Below, in pieces: positions 1 through 8,300 of a DNA stretch of 64,000 nucleotides (the first letter of the stretch is position 1; every line of letters starts with the position of its first letter). The DNA is from BCD1 sp965230565 (GTDB lineage: Bacteria; Bacteroidota; Bacteroidia; Chitinophagales; Saprospiraceae). The notes beneath the pieces are model-generated. The model saw only the letters and a program-made list of their open reading frames with translations. It was not told the DNA's origin and searched no databases. Position numbers and translations under genes: made by a program. The stretch covers positions 372,001 to 436,000 of the forward strand of contig CBDDLH010000015.1 of NCBI GenBank assembly GCA_965230565.1, read 5' to 3'.

Positions 1-707
1 ACATCCATATTGCTAAAATCCGGTAGAATATCCAGCTTTCCGGATACATTTTCATGGGTGAGCAGATTAGATAAACCATCAACTTCCGGCAAATTCAAAA
101 CAACAAAAGCCGCCCAGACCGCACCGACCATGGCGATAATAAATTGAAAGAAATCCGTCAGAATAACCCCTTTCAGTCCACCCAGTACAGAATAGATCAC
201 CGTGACAATGGAAGCGATCAAAATGGTTTGCATTGGCGTCAACCCGAGTAATATCCCTCCAATCTTGATGGCAGCAAGCGTCACACTTGCCATGATCAAA
301 ACATTGAAAAATACCCCGAGATAAAGGGCCCGGAAACCACGTAGGAAGGCTGCCGCTTTTCCGCTATATCTTAATTCATAAAACTCCAGATCGGTCATCA
401 CGCCTGACCTTCTCCAAAGCCGGGCATAAACAAAAACCGTCAACATCCCCGTGAGCAGGAAAGCCCACCATACCCAGTTACCGCTCACCCCGTTCTTACG
501 GACGATATCCGTAACCAGGTTTGGGGTATCGGCTGAGAACGTAGTAGCTACCATGGAGAATCCCAATAACCACCAGGGCATACTTCTGCCCGAAAGAAAG
601 AAATCGGAAGAACTTTTACCGGATTGTTTGGAAACGATGATCCCAATGGCCATGGAAAGGGCAAAAAATGCAAAAACAATCGACCAGTCTAGAGTTGAAA
701 GTGTCAT
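1..707 (-). CDS. sodium:solute symporter (SSS family), C-terminal part outside the window
   Basis: Integral membrane transporter that would use the sodium gradient to import a small solute; the substrate cannot be told. Translating the minus strand from the ATG at 707 gives 235 residues before the window edge. It starts with a hydrophobic helix, then a loop with FFLSGRSMPWW, a second helix followed by SADTPNLVTDIVRKNG, and a conserved YSVLGGLKGVILTD stretch near residue 170. This helix/loop order and the glycine-rich YSVLGGLKG motif are typical of SSS transporters. About half of a usual 500-600-residue protein is present. Fifth gene-free stretch upstream separates it from def, so it is probably transcribed on its own. 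Confidence 0.88.
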   Translation of the reverse strand, partial: MTLSTLDWSIVFAFFALSMAIGIIVSKQSGKSSSDFFLSGRSMPWWLLGFSMVATTFSADTPNLVTDIVRKNGVSGNWVWWAFLLTGMLTVFVYARLWRRSGVMTDLEFYELRYSGKAAAFLRGFRALYLGVFFNVLIMASVTLAAIKIGGILLGLTPMQTILIASIVTVIYSVLGGLKGVILTDFFQFIIAMVGAVWAAFVVLNLPEVDGLSNLLTHENVSGKLDILPDFSNMD

Positions 708-810
708 GAAGTTTTGGTTTAGGCTTTTCGAATTTTCAATTATCTGCTGCAATTACGGGACTCACATAAAGCCAGGAAATGATTTTTCCTAACCTTTTTA
801 CATAACAATA

Positions 811-840
811 ACTGTGAACTGTCAACTGTATACTGCAGAC
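811..840. repeat. degenerate intergenic repeat of ACTGT units
   Basis: About four copies of a 7-8 base unit, ACTGT plus two or three variable bases, in tandem. Related tracts occur at 1853-1905, 50498-50532 and 62311-62348, always outside genes. No function known. Confidence 0.55.
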
Positions 841-875
841 TCAAAAGACGGGTAAATGTAATAAAAAAACGATTC

Positions 876-909
876 ATCCCGAATTTTGACAGGTGTCAAA
901 ATTCGGGAT
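876..909. repeat. perfect inverted repeat, ATCCCGAATTTTGACA arms
   Basis: Two 16-base perfectly complementary arms (876-891 and 894-909) around only two bases. It belongs to the same family as the hairpins at 1095-1128, 60363-60396 and, more loosely, 10811-10845. On the minus strand it is followed after a few bases by a run of T, so it could act as a second terminator behind def. Confidence 0.75.
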
Positions 910-1094
910 TTTCGTTTGGTGCTCGGTATTTTCAAACCTCCTGGCCTTAAAGTGGAATTAAAGATTTTGAAACATGTTACGGCAAATGGTGAATATTTTA
1001 TTGAAAGTCAATGATCTAAAGCGAACTTCGGGCGTTTTTTATCTCAGGTTCAACTATCGATCTACCTCGTTTGTTAATCTTAAGGAACACAAAA

Positions 1095-1128
1095 ATCCCA
1101 AATTTTGGTTTCAACCAAAATTTGGGAT
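1095..1128 (-). terminator. def terminator hairpin
   Basis: Perfect 16-base arms (1095-1110, 1113-1128), starting with ATCCC and ending GGGAT, 13 bases past the def stop codon. Read on the minus strand the hairpin runs directly into TTTTT, the expected form of an intrinsic terminator. Confidence 0.8.
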
Positions 1129-1141
1129 GACTCATATTTTT

Positions 1142-1696
1142 TTATTTTCCGGCGAACTTCATTTTGTATTCGACCTTGATATTTTTTTTTATATTTTCGA
1201 GTCGCTTTTTGAGTAATCGTTTTCGGATGGGTTTGAGCAGTTCTGTAAACAGAATGCCTTCGATATGATCGTATTCGTGCTGGATAACTCGTGCGTTCAT
1301 CCCCTCAAATTCTTTTTCGTGCGTTTCAAAATTTTCATCCTGGTAACGGATTTTAATGGTTGGCTGCCGTTCAACATCACCACGAACATCCGGAATACTC
1401 AGGCATCCTTCTTCATAGGCCCATTCTTCTCCCGTTTCATCCAGGATCTCTGCATTGATAAAAACCTGTTTAATGCCCTTATCTTCTTCCCCCTCATCCA
1501 TCACCTGAATGGTATCCACTAAAAACAACCTTATGGATCTTCCTATCTGTGGGGCAGCAAGCCCTACTCCCTGGGCATAATACATGGTATCCCACATATC
1601 CTGGATCAACTTCTCGAGATCCGGATAGTCCTTATCGATCTCTTCTCCTACTTTTCTCAATACGGGTAAACCGTATCCGTGAATTGGTAATAACAT
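1142..1696 (-). CDS. def: peptide deformylase
   Basis: Removes the N-terminal formyl group from nascent proteins in the cytoplasm; essential metal-dependent hydrolase. All three family motifs are present in 184 residues: GVGLAAPQIG (about 43-52), EEGCLSIP with the metal-binding Cys98, and QHEYDHIEG with metal ligands His140 and His144 and catalytic Glu141. Length is normal. The ATG at 1696 fits the usual short N-terminus (MLLPIHGYGLPVLR). Encoded alone on the minus strand; a hairpin terminator follows the stop, and ruvX lies upstream across a repeat-rich spacer of about 210 bases. No sign of damage. Confidence 0.97.
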   Translation of the reverse strand: MLLPIHGYGLPVLRKVGEEIDKDYPDLEKLIQDMWDTMYYAQGVGLAAPQIGRSIRLFLVDTIQVMDEGEEDKGIKQVFINAEILDETGEEWAYEEGCLSIPDVRGDVERQPTIKIRYQDENFETHEKEFEGMNARVIQHEYDHIEGILFTELLKPIRKRLLKKRLENIKKNIKVEYKMKFAGK

Positions 1697-1852
1697 TATT
1701 TCTTAAATACTTTCTTTTATTAAACTTTTGTGTGTTTCTGATTAGTTAACACTATTAGTGGTTCAAATTGTTCAAATGGTTCAAAGGGTTTAAGTAGTTC
1801 AAAAGGGTAATCCTTTTTTGCCCGGCTCAGCTTTTCATTCAAAACCATAGAT

Positions 1853-1905
1853 CGTCAACTGTAAACCGTAAGCCATTTTTTTTTGTGGACTGCTGACTTC
1901 CAACT
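1853..1905. repeat. degenerate intergenic repeat of CNGTAAN units
   Basis: A tract of CGTCAACTGTAAACCGTAAG type followed by a T-run and more CTG-rich units. It resembles the tracts at 811-840, 50498-50532 and 62311-62348. Upstream of it (1757-1808) lies another short periodic tract with repeated GTTCAAA units. Confidence 0.5.
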
Positions 1906-1909
1906 GGTA

Positions 1910-2326
1910 CTATTCCCGGTTTTGCTCCATATAATCCTGCAAAATCAAGACTGCACTTATCTTATCCACCAAGCCTTTATCCCTTCTTTTTTTCTTTTTG
2001 GCGCCACTTTGGAGGATGATCCTTTTGGCCTCTTCCGAGGTATAGCGTTCATCAAAGGTGTCAATCTTGATATCAGGGAACATTTCCTTTAGTTTTCGAA
2101 CGAAACCAACGACCAAATGCGCAATCTGGGCCGGATTTCCATCAGGATATTTAGGATCTCCCACAACAATGGTTTCCACCTCTTCCTCTTCGATATACTT
2201 TTTTAAATATTCGAAAATGTCCTGGGTAGACACTGTATCAAGGCCACTGGCAATGATCTGTAAAGGATCTGTAACCGCCAGACCGGTCCTTTTTGTCCCG
2301 TAATCAATGGATAGAATTCTCGCCAC
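1910..2326 (-). CDS. ruvX: RuvX/YqgF family Holliday junction resolvase-like protein
   Basis: 138-residue RNase H-fold protein of the RuvX/YqgF family, implicated in pre-16S rRNA 5-prime processing and possibly Holliday junction resolution. Visible family features are the N-terminal ILSIDYGTKRTGLAV strand-turn with the first catalytic Asp (Asp8), VETIVVGDPKYPDG in the centre, IDTFDERYTS with an acidic pair, and DKISAVLILQDY near the C-terminus, where another catalytic Asp sits. The start is GTG (MARILSIDYG is the normal family N-terminus). A TAnnTTTG promoter box lies only four bases before that GTG, so the mRNA may be leaderless or nearly so. Length is typical. Confidence 0.95.
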   Translation of the reverse strand: MARILSIDYGTKRTGLAVTDPLQIIASGLDTVSTQDIFEYLKKYIEEEEVETIVVGDPKYPDGNPAQIAHLVVGFVRKLKEMFPDIKIDTFDERYTSEEAKRIILQSGAKKKKRRDKGLVDKISAVLILQDYMEQNRE

Positions 2327-2330
2327 GCCG

Positions 2331-2338
2331 CAAAGGTA
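2331..2338 (-). promoter_or_regulatory. -7 box of ruvX promoter (TACCTTTG)
   Basis: Exact match to the Bacteroidota -7 consensus TAnnTTTG on the minus strand, ending four bases before the GTG start. At the usual spacing transcription would begin at or within a base or two of the start codon. Confidence 0.6.
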
Positions 2339-2350
2339 TATAATTAATTT

Positions 2351-2425
2351 TAGTTGCTGGTTGCTGATTGCTAGTTTCTGGTTGCTGGTTGCTAGTTGCT
2401 AGTTGCTGGTTGCTAGTAGCTGATT
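2351..2425. repeat. tandem GTTGCTGG/GTTGCTAG repeat
   Basis: Roughly ten imperfect tandem units of 7-8 bases (TTGCTGG, TTGCTAG, TTGCTGA) with no spacers, so not a CRISPR array. It lies just upstream of the ruvX promoter box. Possibly a slippage-prone variable-number repeat. Confidence 0.75.
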
Positions 2426-2524
2426 TTTTAAAATCGTAACTTTAATCAATAAGGTATTTCGGTAAAACAATCGCTGGAAGCTAAAAGTTATAAAAATATC
2501 CGGTGAGACAGGTGTCGAAAGGGC

Positions 2525-2576
2525 AAAAAAAAAGTTGCCAGCTGACGATCTGATAAATCAAATCGCCCCTGACAAC
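2525..2576 (-). terminator. terminator after the LytTR gene
   Basis: On the minus strand GTTGTCAG (2576-2569) pairs with CTGGCAAC (2541-2534) with one G-U pair, further pairing is possible in the loop through ATC/GAT stretches, and a run of nine T follows. Position is about 140 bases after the LytTR stop. Confidence 0.6.
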
Positions 2577-2715
2577 CGTTCCCCCTTACTTTATTCTTTA
2601 ACAGGATTCGTCCTGTATGCTTCAATTTGATGCGAAAATAAACAAAACTGTTCGAAATTAAAACCTGTTGGTGATGATTGGCACCTCTTTGGTGATGTAT
2701 TTAACGTTTTTAAAG

Positions 2716-3039
2716 TTAACCTAACACACTTAGTTTTTCCAAAAAGGCTTTTTTGAAACTTTTTCCGATGGGAATGACCTGGCCATTTAAAAAGATTTTA
2801 TTGCCCTGGACATCGATCTTCTCAATTTTATCGAAACAGACAATATAATTTCGGTGAACCCGAATGAAAATATCCGAAGGAATGATCTCTGCGGCATTTT
2901 TAAGAGAAATTTTAGCGGTGTATTTACTCCCGGAAGTATAAAAAGTTGAATAATTGCCTTCCGTAAGAATATAAAGTACCTCGTCTATTTTAATACGATG
3001 GTATACCTTACCACTTTTGATAAAGAGTCGTTTTTCCAT
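2716..3039 (-). CDS. stand-alone LytTR DNA-binding domain protein
   Basis: 107 residues that are almost entirely one LytTR domain, the beta-rich DNA-binding fold of LytR/AgrA/AlgR regulators. Recognisable parts are YILTEGNYSTFYTSGSKY, ISLKNAAEIIP, and the signature FIRVHRNYIVCFDKIEKID. Most LytTR proteins carry an N-terminal receiver domain; here nothing precedes the domain and no receiver or histidine kinase gene is adjacent, so how it is controlled is unclear. The sppA gene lies upstream but is cut off by a strong terminator (3149-3187), so this is probably its own transcription unit. Likely a small transcription regulator; target unknown. Confidence 0.88.
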   Translation of the reverse strand: MEKRLFIKSGKVYHRIKIDEVLYILTEGNYSTFYTSGSKYTAKISLKNAAEIIPSDIFIRVHRNYIVCFDKIEKIDVQGNKIFLNGQVIPIGKSFKKAFLEKLSVLG

Positions 3040-3148
3040 AGTCTTTGTAGCTATCAGCTTAGGTGTAAATGTTGTGTTTGTTTTATCCGTTTATTCAGAC
3101 GGCTCCTTTAATCAAAAGTAACAAATTTTCGGGAATCTTGTGACATAA

Positions 3149-3187
3149 AAAAAGCGGCTTCTCAAAATCATTGAGAAGCCGCTTTTT
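3149..3187. terminator. bidirectional terminator after sppA
   Basis: Perfect 17-base arms (3149-3165 and 3171-3187) around AATCA, with A5 at one end and T5 at the other so it works in both directions. It sits between the sppA stop (minus strand) and the LytTR gene. Confidence 0.92.
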
Positions 3188-3213
3188 ATAAATATTTTTT
3201 TTCTCCATAAATC

Positions 3214-4998
3214 TTATTCAAATGGCACCATCACGGTAGTTCTCATTTGTAATCCTTTGGAAGAATAGACCGATCTGAGGAAATCATAGGAAGAATAAAG
3301 CTCGCTAAAATCTCTTTTGAGCATTTTTTCTGCAGCTGCCGTTTTAGTGGTTGCCGCCCCTCCGCTAAATTGTTCCATCAGAGCTACTAACGGAGGTTTT
3401 GGCTTTGGGTATTCAACAATCCTGTAGGTCTCCAGATCTACTTTCGCTGCGGCGGCATCAATGGCATCATCAAGATCTCCCAATTCATCTACCAAGCCTA
3501 GATCCTGAGCTCGTTTTCCGGTCCAAACACGTCCCTGGGCAATCTGATGAACCGAATCAACGCTTCCCATATTTCTTCCGTCTGCAACCCGCTGAAGAAA
3601 TATCTGGTACATATTATCCGTCCTGGATTGCAAGATCTGACGCTCATTTTGTGACATTTCATAAAATGGTGATAAGGCAACAGCCATAGGGGCTGTTTTT
3701 ACGGTATCAAAATTGATACCCAGCCGTTGGTTGAATAATTCCTGCATATTGGGCAGCATCATAAACACACCAATGGAACCTGTCAAAGTATTGGGTTCCG
3801 CAAAGATGGAATCCGCTGGCGCAGCAATATAATACCCGCCTGAAGCCGCATAACTGCCCATGGAAACAATTACCGGTTTACCACTTTCCTTCAATAACAT
3901 CAGTTCCCTCCACATATTTTCGGAAGCCATGGCACTTCCACCACCGGAATTAACTCTCAGCACCACCGCTTTTACCTTTTTATCCTTACGCAATTGCTGG
4001 AATATCTTATTGTATTTGACATCTCCAACGCTACCTTCCGTTCCTTCCCCATCCACAATGGATCCTTCTGCGTAAACCACTGCAATCCTATCCTTGACTT
4101 TTGTGTCAGTCTTCTTGGGATTACTTTTAAAATATTCAGCAAGCGTCATCATATACAATTTCTTGTCATACTCCATTCCCAAACTATCCTTCATAGAGTT
4201 AATGACCTCATCTCTGTAGACAATTCCGTCGATCAATTGTCTATCCAGCGCTTTTTGGGGATCAGGAGAAATATACTCATTGGCCACAGCTCTTAACTCA
4301 CTGACGGACAATGGCCGATCTTCACTGATATCTTCCAGGAAAACCGTGTAGTAATCCTCGAGAAATTCGCGGACCTGTTCCTTACTTTCTTCCGACATAT
4401 TGTTGCGACGGAAAGGTTCGGTAGCACTTTTATAGTTTCCAACCCAGATGACCTGCATTTCTATGCCCAGTCGATCCAGCATTTCCTTTACGAAAGGAGT
4501 TTCGGAAGAGAAGCCCCGAAAGTCTATCCATCCAAGTGGATTGACATAAACTTCATCGGCAACGCTGGAAAGATAATAGGCACCCTGGCTGTAAAATTTG
4601 GAGTGGGCAATGATGAATTTATCATTGTCTCGGAACTCGTCAAGTGCATTCCTGAGGATCCGTGCAGTGGCAAAACCTCCCTGCAATTGGTCAACCTCGA
4701 GGAAAATCCCTTTAATCCGGTCATCCTGACCAGCAGTTTCAAGGGTATATAAAAGATCGTTCAACCCCAAAACCTGATCAACATTCCAGGAATACATGTC
4801 CCTTTCAACGTTGTCTGTCAGTTCAGGGATGGCATTATCCAGCTTGATGTGTAAAACAGTATTTTCCTTGATGGGTTTTCCTTTCTTTTCCTCGTTTGCT
4901 AATTGTGCAATGATGATGATCCCGAAAACGGACATCAAAATTCCGGCGATAAAAACTCCTAAAGTAGAGGCCAGAAGAAATTTTAAAAATTGACTCAT
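3214..4998 (-). CDS. sppA: signal peptide peptidase SppA, 67-kDa type
   Basis: Membrane-anchored serine protease that degrades signal peptides left in the membrane. 594 residues with an N-terminal membrane helix (about 8-32) and two tandem ClpP-like S49 domains, the long type found in E. coli. The catalytic Lys is in GNYKSATEPF (Lys190, first domain) and the nucleophile is in SYAASGGYY (Ser386, second domain); VNSGGGSAMASE lies before it as the oxyanion-region loop. All key residues are intact and length is normal. Starts with ATG at 4998, divergent from the giant T9SS cargo at 5313; ends at a bidirectional terminator. Confidence 0.96.
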   Translation of the reverse strand: MSQFLKFLLASTLGVFIAGILMSVFGIIIIAQLANEEKKGKPIKENTVLHIKLDNAIPELTDNVERDMYSWNVDQVLGLNDLLYTLETAGQDDRIKGIFLEVDQLQGGFATARILRNALDEFRDNDKFIIAHSKFYSQGAYYLSSVADEVYVNPLGWIDFRGFSSETPFVKEMLDRLGIEMQVIWVGNYKSATEPFRRNNMSEESKEQVREFLEDYYTVFLEDISEDRPLSVSELRAVANEYISPDPQKALDRQLIDGIVYRDEVINSMKDSLGMEYDKKLYMMTLAEYFKSNPKKTDTKVKDRIAVVYAEGSIVDGEGTEGSVGDVKYNKIFQQLRKDKKVKAVVLRVNSGGGSAMASENMWRELMLLKESGKPVIVSMGSYAASGGYYIAAPADSIFAEPNTLTGSIGVFMMLPNMQELFNQRLGINFDTVKTAPMAVALSPFYEMSQNERQILQSRTDNMYQIFLQRVADGRNMGSVDSVHQIAQGRVWTGKRAQDLGLVDELGDLDDAIDAAAAKVDLETYRIVEYPKPKPPLVALMEQFSGGAATTKTAAAEKMLKRDFSELYSSYDFLRSVYSSKGLQMRTTVMVPFE

Positions 4999-5312
4999 TA
5001 TCCTTTATGTTTTGCTCAGGTTCCTGTAATTGTGTTTATTATTTTTTTTCAATCAGGAGCATAGTAAATCCAAACAAAATTAAAACAGGCAGGATGAAGG
5101 AAGATTATTTTTCGATTAACAGGCCAATTTTTCTACAAAAGCAGCATTATAGCAGATACACGGCTCTTGATTTTTGTATGTAAGCCTACAAAATCATTTA
5201 GAATTTGATGGCTTTCCCTAAAGAATCTTATTTTTAGCCCATAAAAGGAAAGCCTCCCAAATTTCTCCAATAGACAATCAACAGAATAAAACATAACTTT
5301 TTCACATAGCTT
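4999..5312. other. divergent intergenic region sppA / T9SS cargo
   Basis: 314 bases between two divergent genes, AT-rich, presumably holding both promoters. A TAACTTTT string at about 5294-5301 resembles the TAnnTTTG box with one mismatch and is correctly placed for the plus-strand gene; no clear -33 element. No repeats or small genes seen. Confidence 0.5.
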
Positions 5313-8300
5313 ATGAGGAAAATCAACCATTTACTATTACACGCCCTACTGTTTATTTTTTTTGTACCCAATGCCATCCAGGCACAGATGGAAGTTACCA
5401 ACGCGCCTCCGATTACACCGGAAAATCTCATCACCAATATATTTTTGGGTGATGGCGTTGAAGTGATCAACGTAACCTATGAAGGGTCTGCTCAGGCAGT
5501 AGGTTTTTTCAATCATGCGGAAGATGTGCTCGGTATTGAAAGGGGAATTATCATGACCTCCGGCCGGGCAGTGTCTCAGGGGGCCAACTTTGGTGCGGAA
5601 GCTACCGGTAGTGATTTCGCCAGTAATGCCGCCGGAGGAAACGTCAATGATCCGGACGCTTCAGCCATCGCAGCGCCTTTTAATGCACAGGATGTTGCGA
5701 AATATACCATCACCTTTGTACCGATCTCGGATACTTTGAGGTTTAATTACGTCTGGGCTTCTGAAGAATACCCTGAATACGCCTGTAGTGATTTTAACGA
5801 CGTTTTCGGTTTTTTCATCTCCGGTCCAGGCATCAGTGGACCTTATGAAAATAATGGTGAAAATATCGCATTGATCCCAGGAACTACGTTACCTGTGACC
5901 ATCAACAATGTAAACTCTGGTAATGTGGGTAGTGCAGGTAACCTCAATAACTGTACCCCGCCAAACGGAAGTCTCGCCTATTCGGAATTCTATAACGACA
6001 ATGACAATACCGGAAACCAGCCGGTTTATGACGGATACACAACAGTACTTACTGCCGAAGCGGTAGTGATCCCCTGTGAAACCTACACCATAAAACTGGT
6101 TATTGCGGATGCCAGTGACTCCGCTTTTGATTCCGGAGTATTTTTGGAAGCCAAAAGTTTTGGAACGGGATCTCTGGATATCGAAGTGGCTACCGTAAGT
6201 CTGGACGGCTCGGTTGCCGAAGGCTGCGAAAGCGGAACGTTGACCTTCTCCTACCCAAATCCGGTAGAGTCCGATACGCCAATTGATTATACAATTCTTG
6301 GAACTGCAGAAAATGGTGTAGATTATGAATTTATTCCTCTCGACTTGTTCATTCCTGCTGGGGACAGTACCATTTCTGTACCCATAACTGCTTTTGAAGA
6401 TTTTATTGAAGAAGGAGACGAAACATTACTCATCGATATTCAACGCGACCCTTGTACGCGCGATACCATTTCGATTATTATCAGGGACAACCCGTTGGTT
6501 GAGCCCGATCTTGGGGATGATGTCATCATTTGTGAAGGAGACAGTGTTCAACTGGATGGAACACTGGATGTTCCGTTACCTGATCCGCCCTCATTTACCA
6601 ATAACACTCCATTAACAGTACCTTCAGCCAATATTCCGGTATTTTCGGATATCAATGTTCAAAATGTAATACCACTTACGCTTGGTCCGGATGTGATCGC
6701 TTCCGTGTGTATCGACAGCCTTGAACATCGATGGATCGATGACATGGATATTTACCTGATCAGTCCGGACGGGCAATTCCTGGAACTCACTACAGATAAT
6801 GGGGGTAACGGAGGAAACGGCCTTGGACTGGATTATTTCATCAATACCTGTTTTACGGTCGATGCTTCTCAAGTCATCAGTTACCCCGGACCATTTGCCG
6901 GGCCGGATGCAGTACCTTTTACCGGGGAATTCCTGCCCGAAGGAGTATGGTCCGACCTATGGGACGCTGAACGTGCTACCAATGGAGTATGGAGACTTCA
7001 ATTAATAGACGATACCCAGGGTTTGGACGGAACATTATTCAGCTGGACCATTACCTTCAATCCTGTTTATGACATAGAATACAGCTGGTCGCCAACAGAC
7101 GGACTCAGTTGCACGGATTGTCCGAATCCAATGGCCAGTCCATCTGCCACTACGACCTACGTCATGACTGCGACCGACACCTATGGTTGTTCAGTTATGG
7201 ACTCAATCACTGTGGAAGTGGAGCCGGCTCTTGAGCAGCCCACATTGACCTGTGGTTCCATCACTTCGAGTACCATTACTTTTGTCTGGAACGATGTACC
7301 CGGTGCAACTGGCTACCAGGTCAACGTAAACGGCACCGGATGGATTACTCCCACAGATGCCTTGTCGCATACCGTGACCGGGTTGACTTTCCTTGAAACA
7401 GTAACTCTCGAACTTCAGGCCTTTGGAGCCAATTGTCCGAGTGTGGTCACTTCCGTGGAATGTATGACGCCCGATTGTGAACCTGCAGCCGCAGAAGCTC
7501 TGCCAACCGCCACCTCCTGCCCCGATGGAGACGATGGTATGGTGCAAATCAATATTACGGCCGGAACAGGACCATTCTCTTTTGACCTGGACGGTGACGT
7601 TAATGATACCGGACTGTTTACCGGTCTAAACCCGGGTACTTATACGGTTTCTGTTACCGATGGAGTCGGATGTTTGGGAACGCTGGGCTTCATTGTAGAT
7701 AATGCTCCAGCGCCGACAGTTGATCCGGTTGTGCTGAGTCAGGTAAGTTGTAACGGGTTCACAGACGGGCAAGCCACCGTTGAAATATCGAATGGCAATG
7801 GCCCTTATGGGTTTGATTGGAGCAGTGGTTCTGTTGATTCGGTTGCCACCAACCTCGGTGCAGGGATGCAGACTCTTGCGCTTACAGATGCCAATGGCTG
7901 TGTAACGGAACATTCCTTTGATCTTACCGAACCTGATTTATTAACTGCTACGACAGACAGTATTGATGTGAGTTGTTTTGGTGGTAATGACGGAATTGCC
8001 ACAGTACTCGCAGTCGGAGGAACGGGCCCTTACAATTACCAGTGGGATGCTAATGCCAATGATCAAACCGGAGATACCGCTTCCGGTCTGCAGGCAGGAT
8101 CATTTGATGTTACCGTGACGGACATGAACAACTGTGAAGTTATTTCAACTGCCTTCTTAAATGAACCTCCATTACTTGAATTGACGACATCATCTGATAG
8201 CACCAGCTGTTTTGAGACTTCCGATGGTATTGCCACGGTTGTTGCGGTTGGAGGCACTGTTGATTATAATTATGAATGGACTCCGGAAGGTTCTTCCACC

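Larger units (their letters stand above)
708..1141. other. gene-free stretch between symporter and def
   Basis: No supported coding sequence. It contains two near-identical perfect hairpins (876-909 and 1095-1128, listed separately) and a degenerate oligonucleotide repeat at 811-840 built from ACTGTgaACTGTcaACTGTatACTG-type units that recurs elsewhere in the window. The open frame at 974-1216 runs into the def coding strand and has no recognisable protein features. Confidence 0.7.
2327..2715. other. repeat-rich spacer between ruvX and the LytTR gene
   Basis: No gene seen. Holds the ruvX promoter box, a low-complexity tract of GTTGCTGG/GTTGCTAG units (2351-2425), and a minus-strand terminator (2525-2576) behind the LytTR gene. 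Confidence 0.7.

Noticed and set aside
2351..2425. Tandem repeat that might be a CRISPR array
   Set aside because: Units are 7-8 bases with no spacers; no cas genes nearby.
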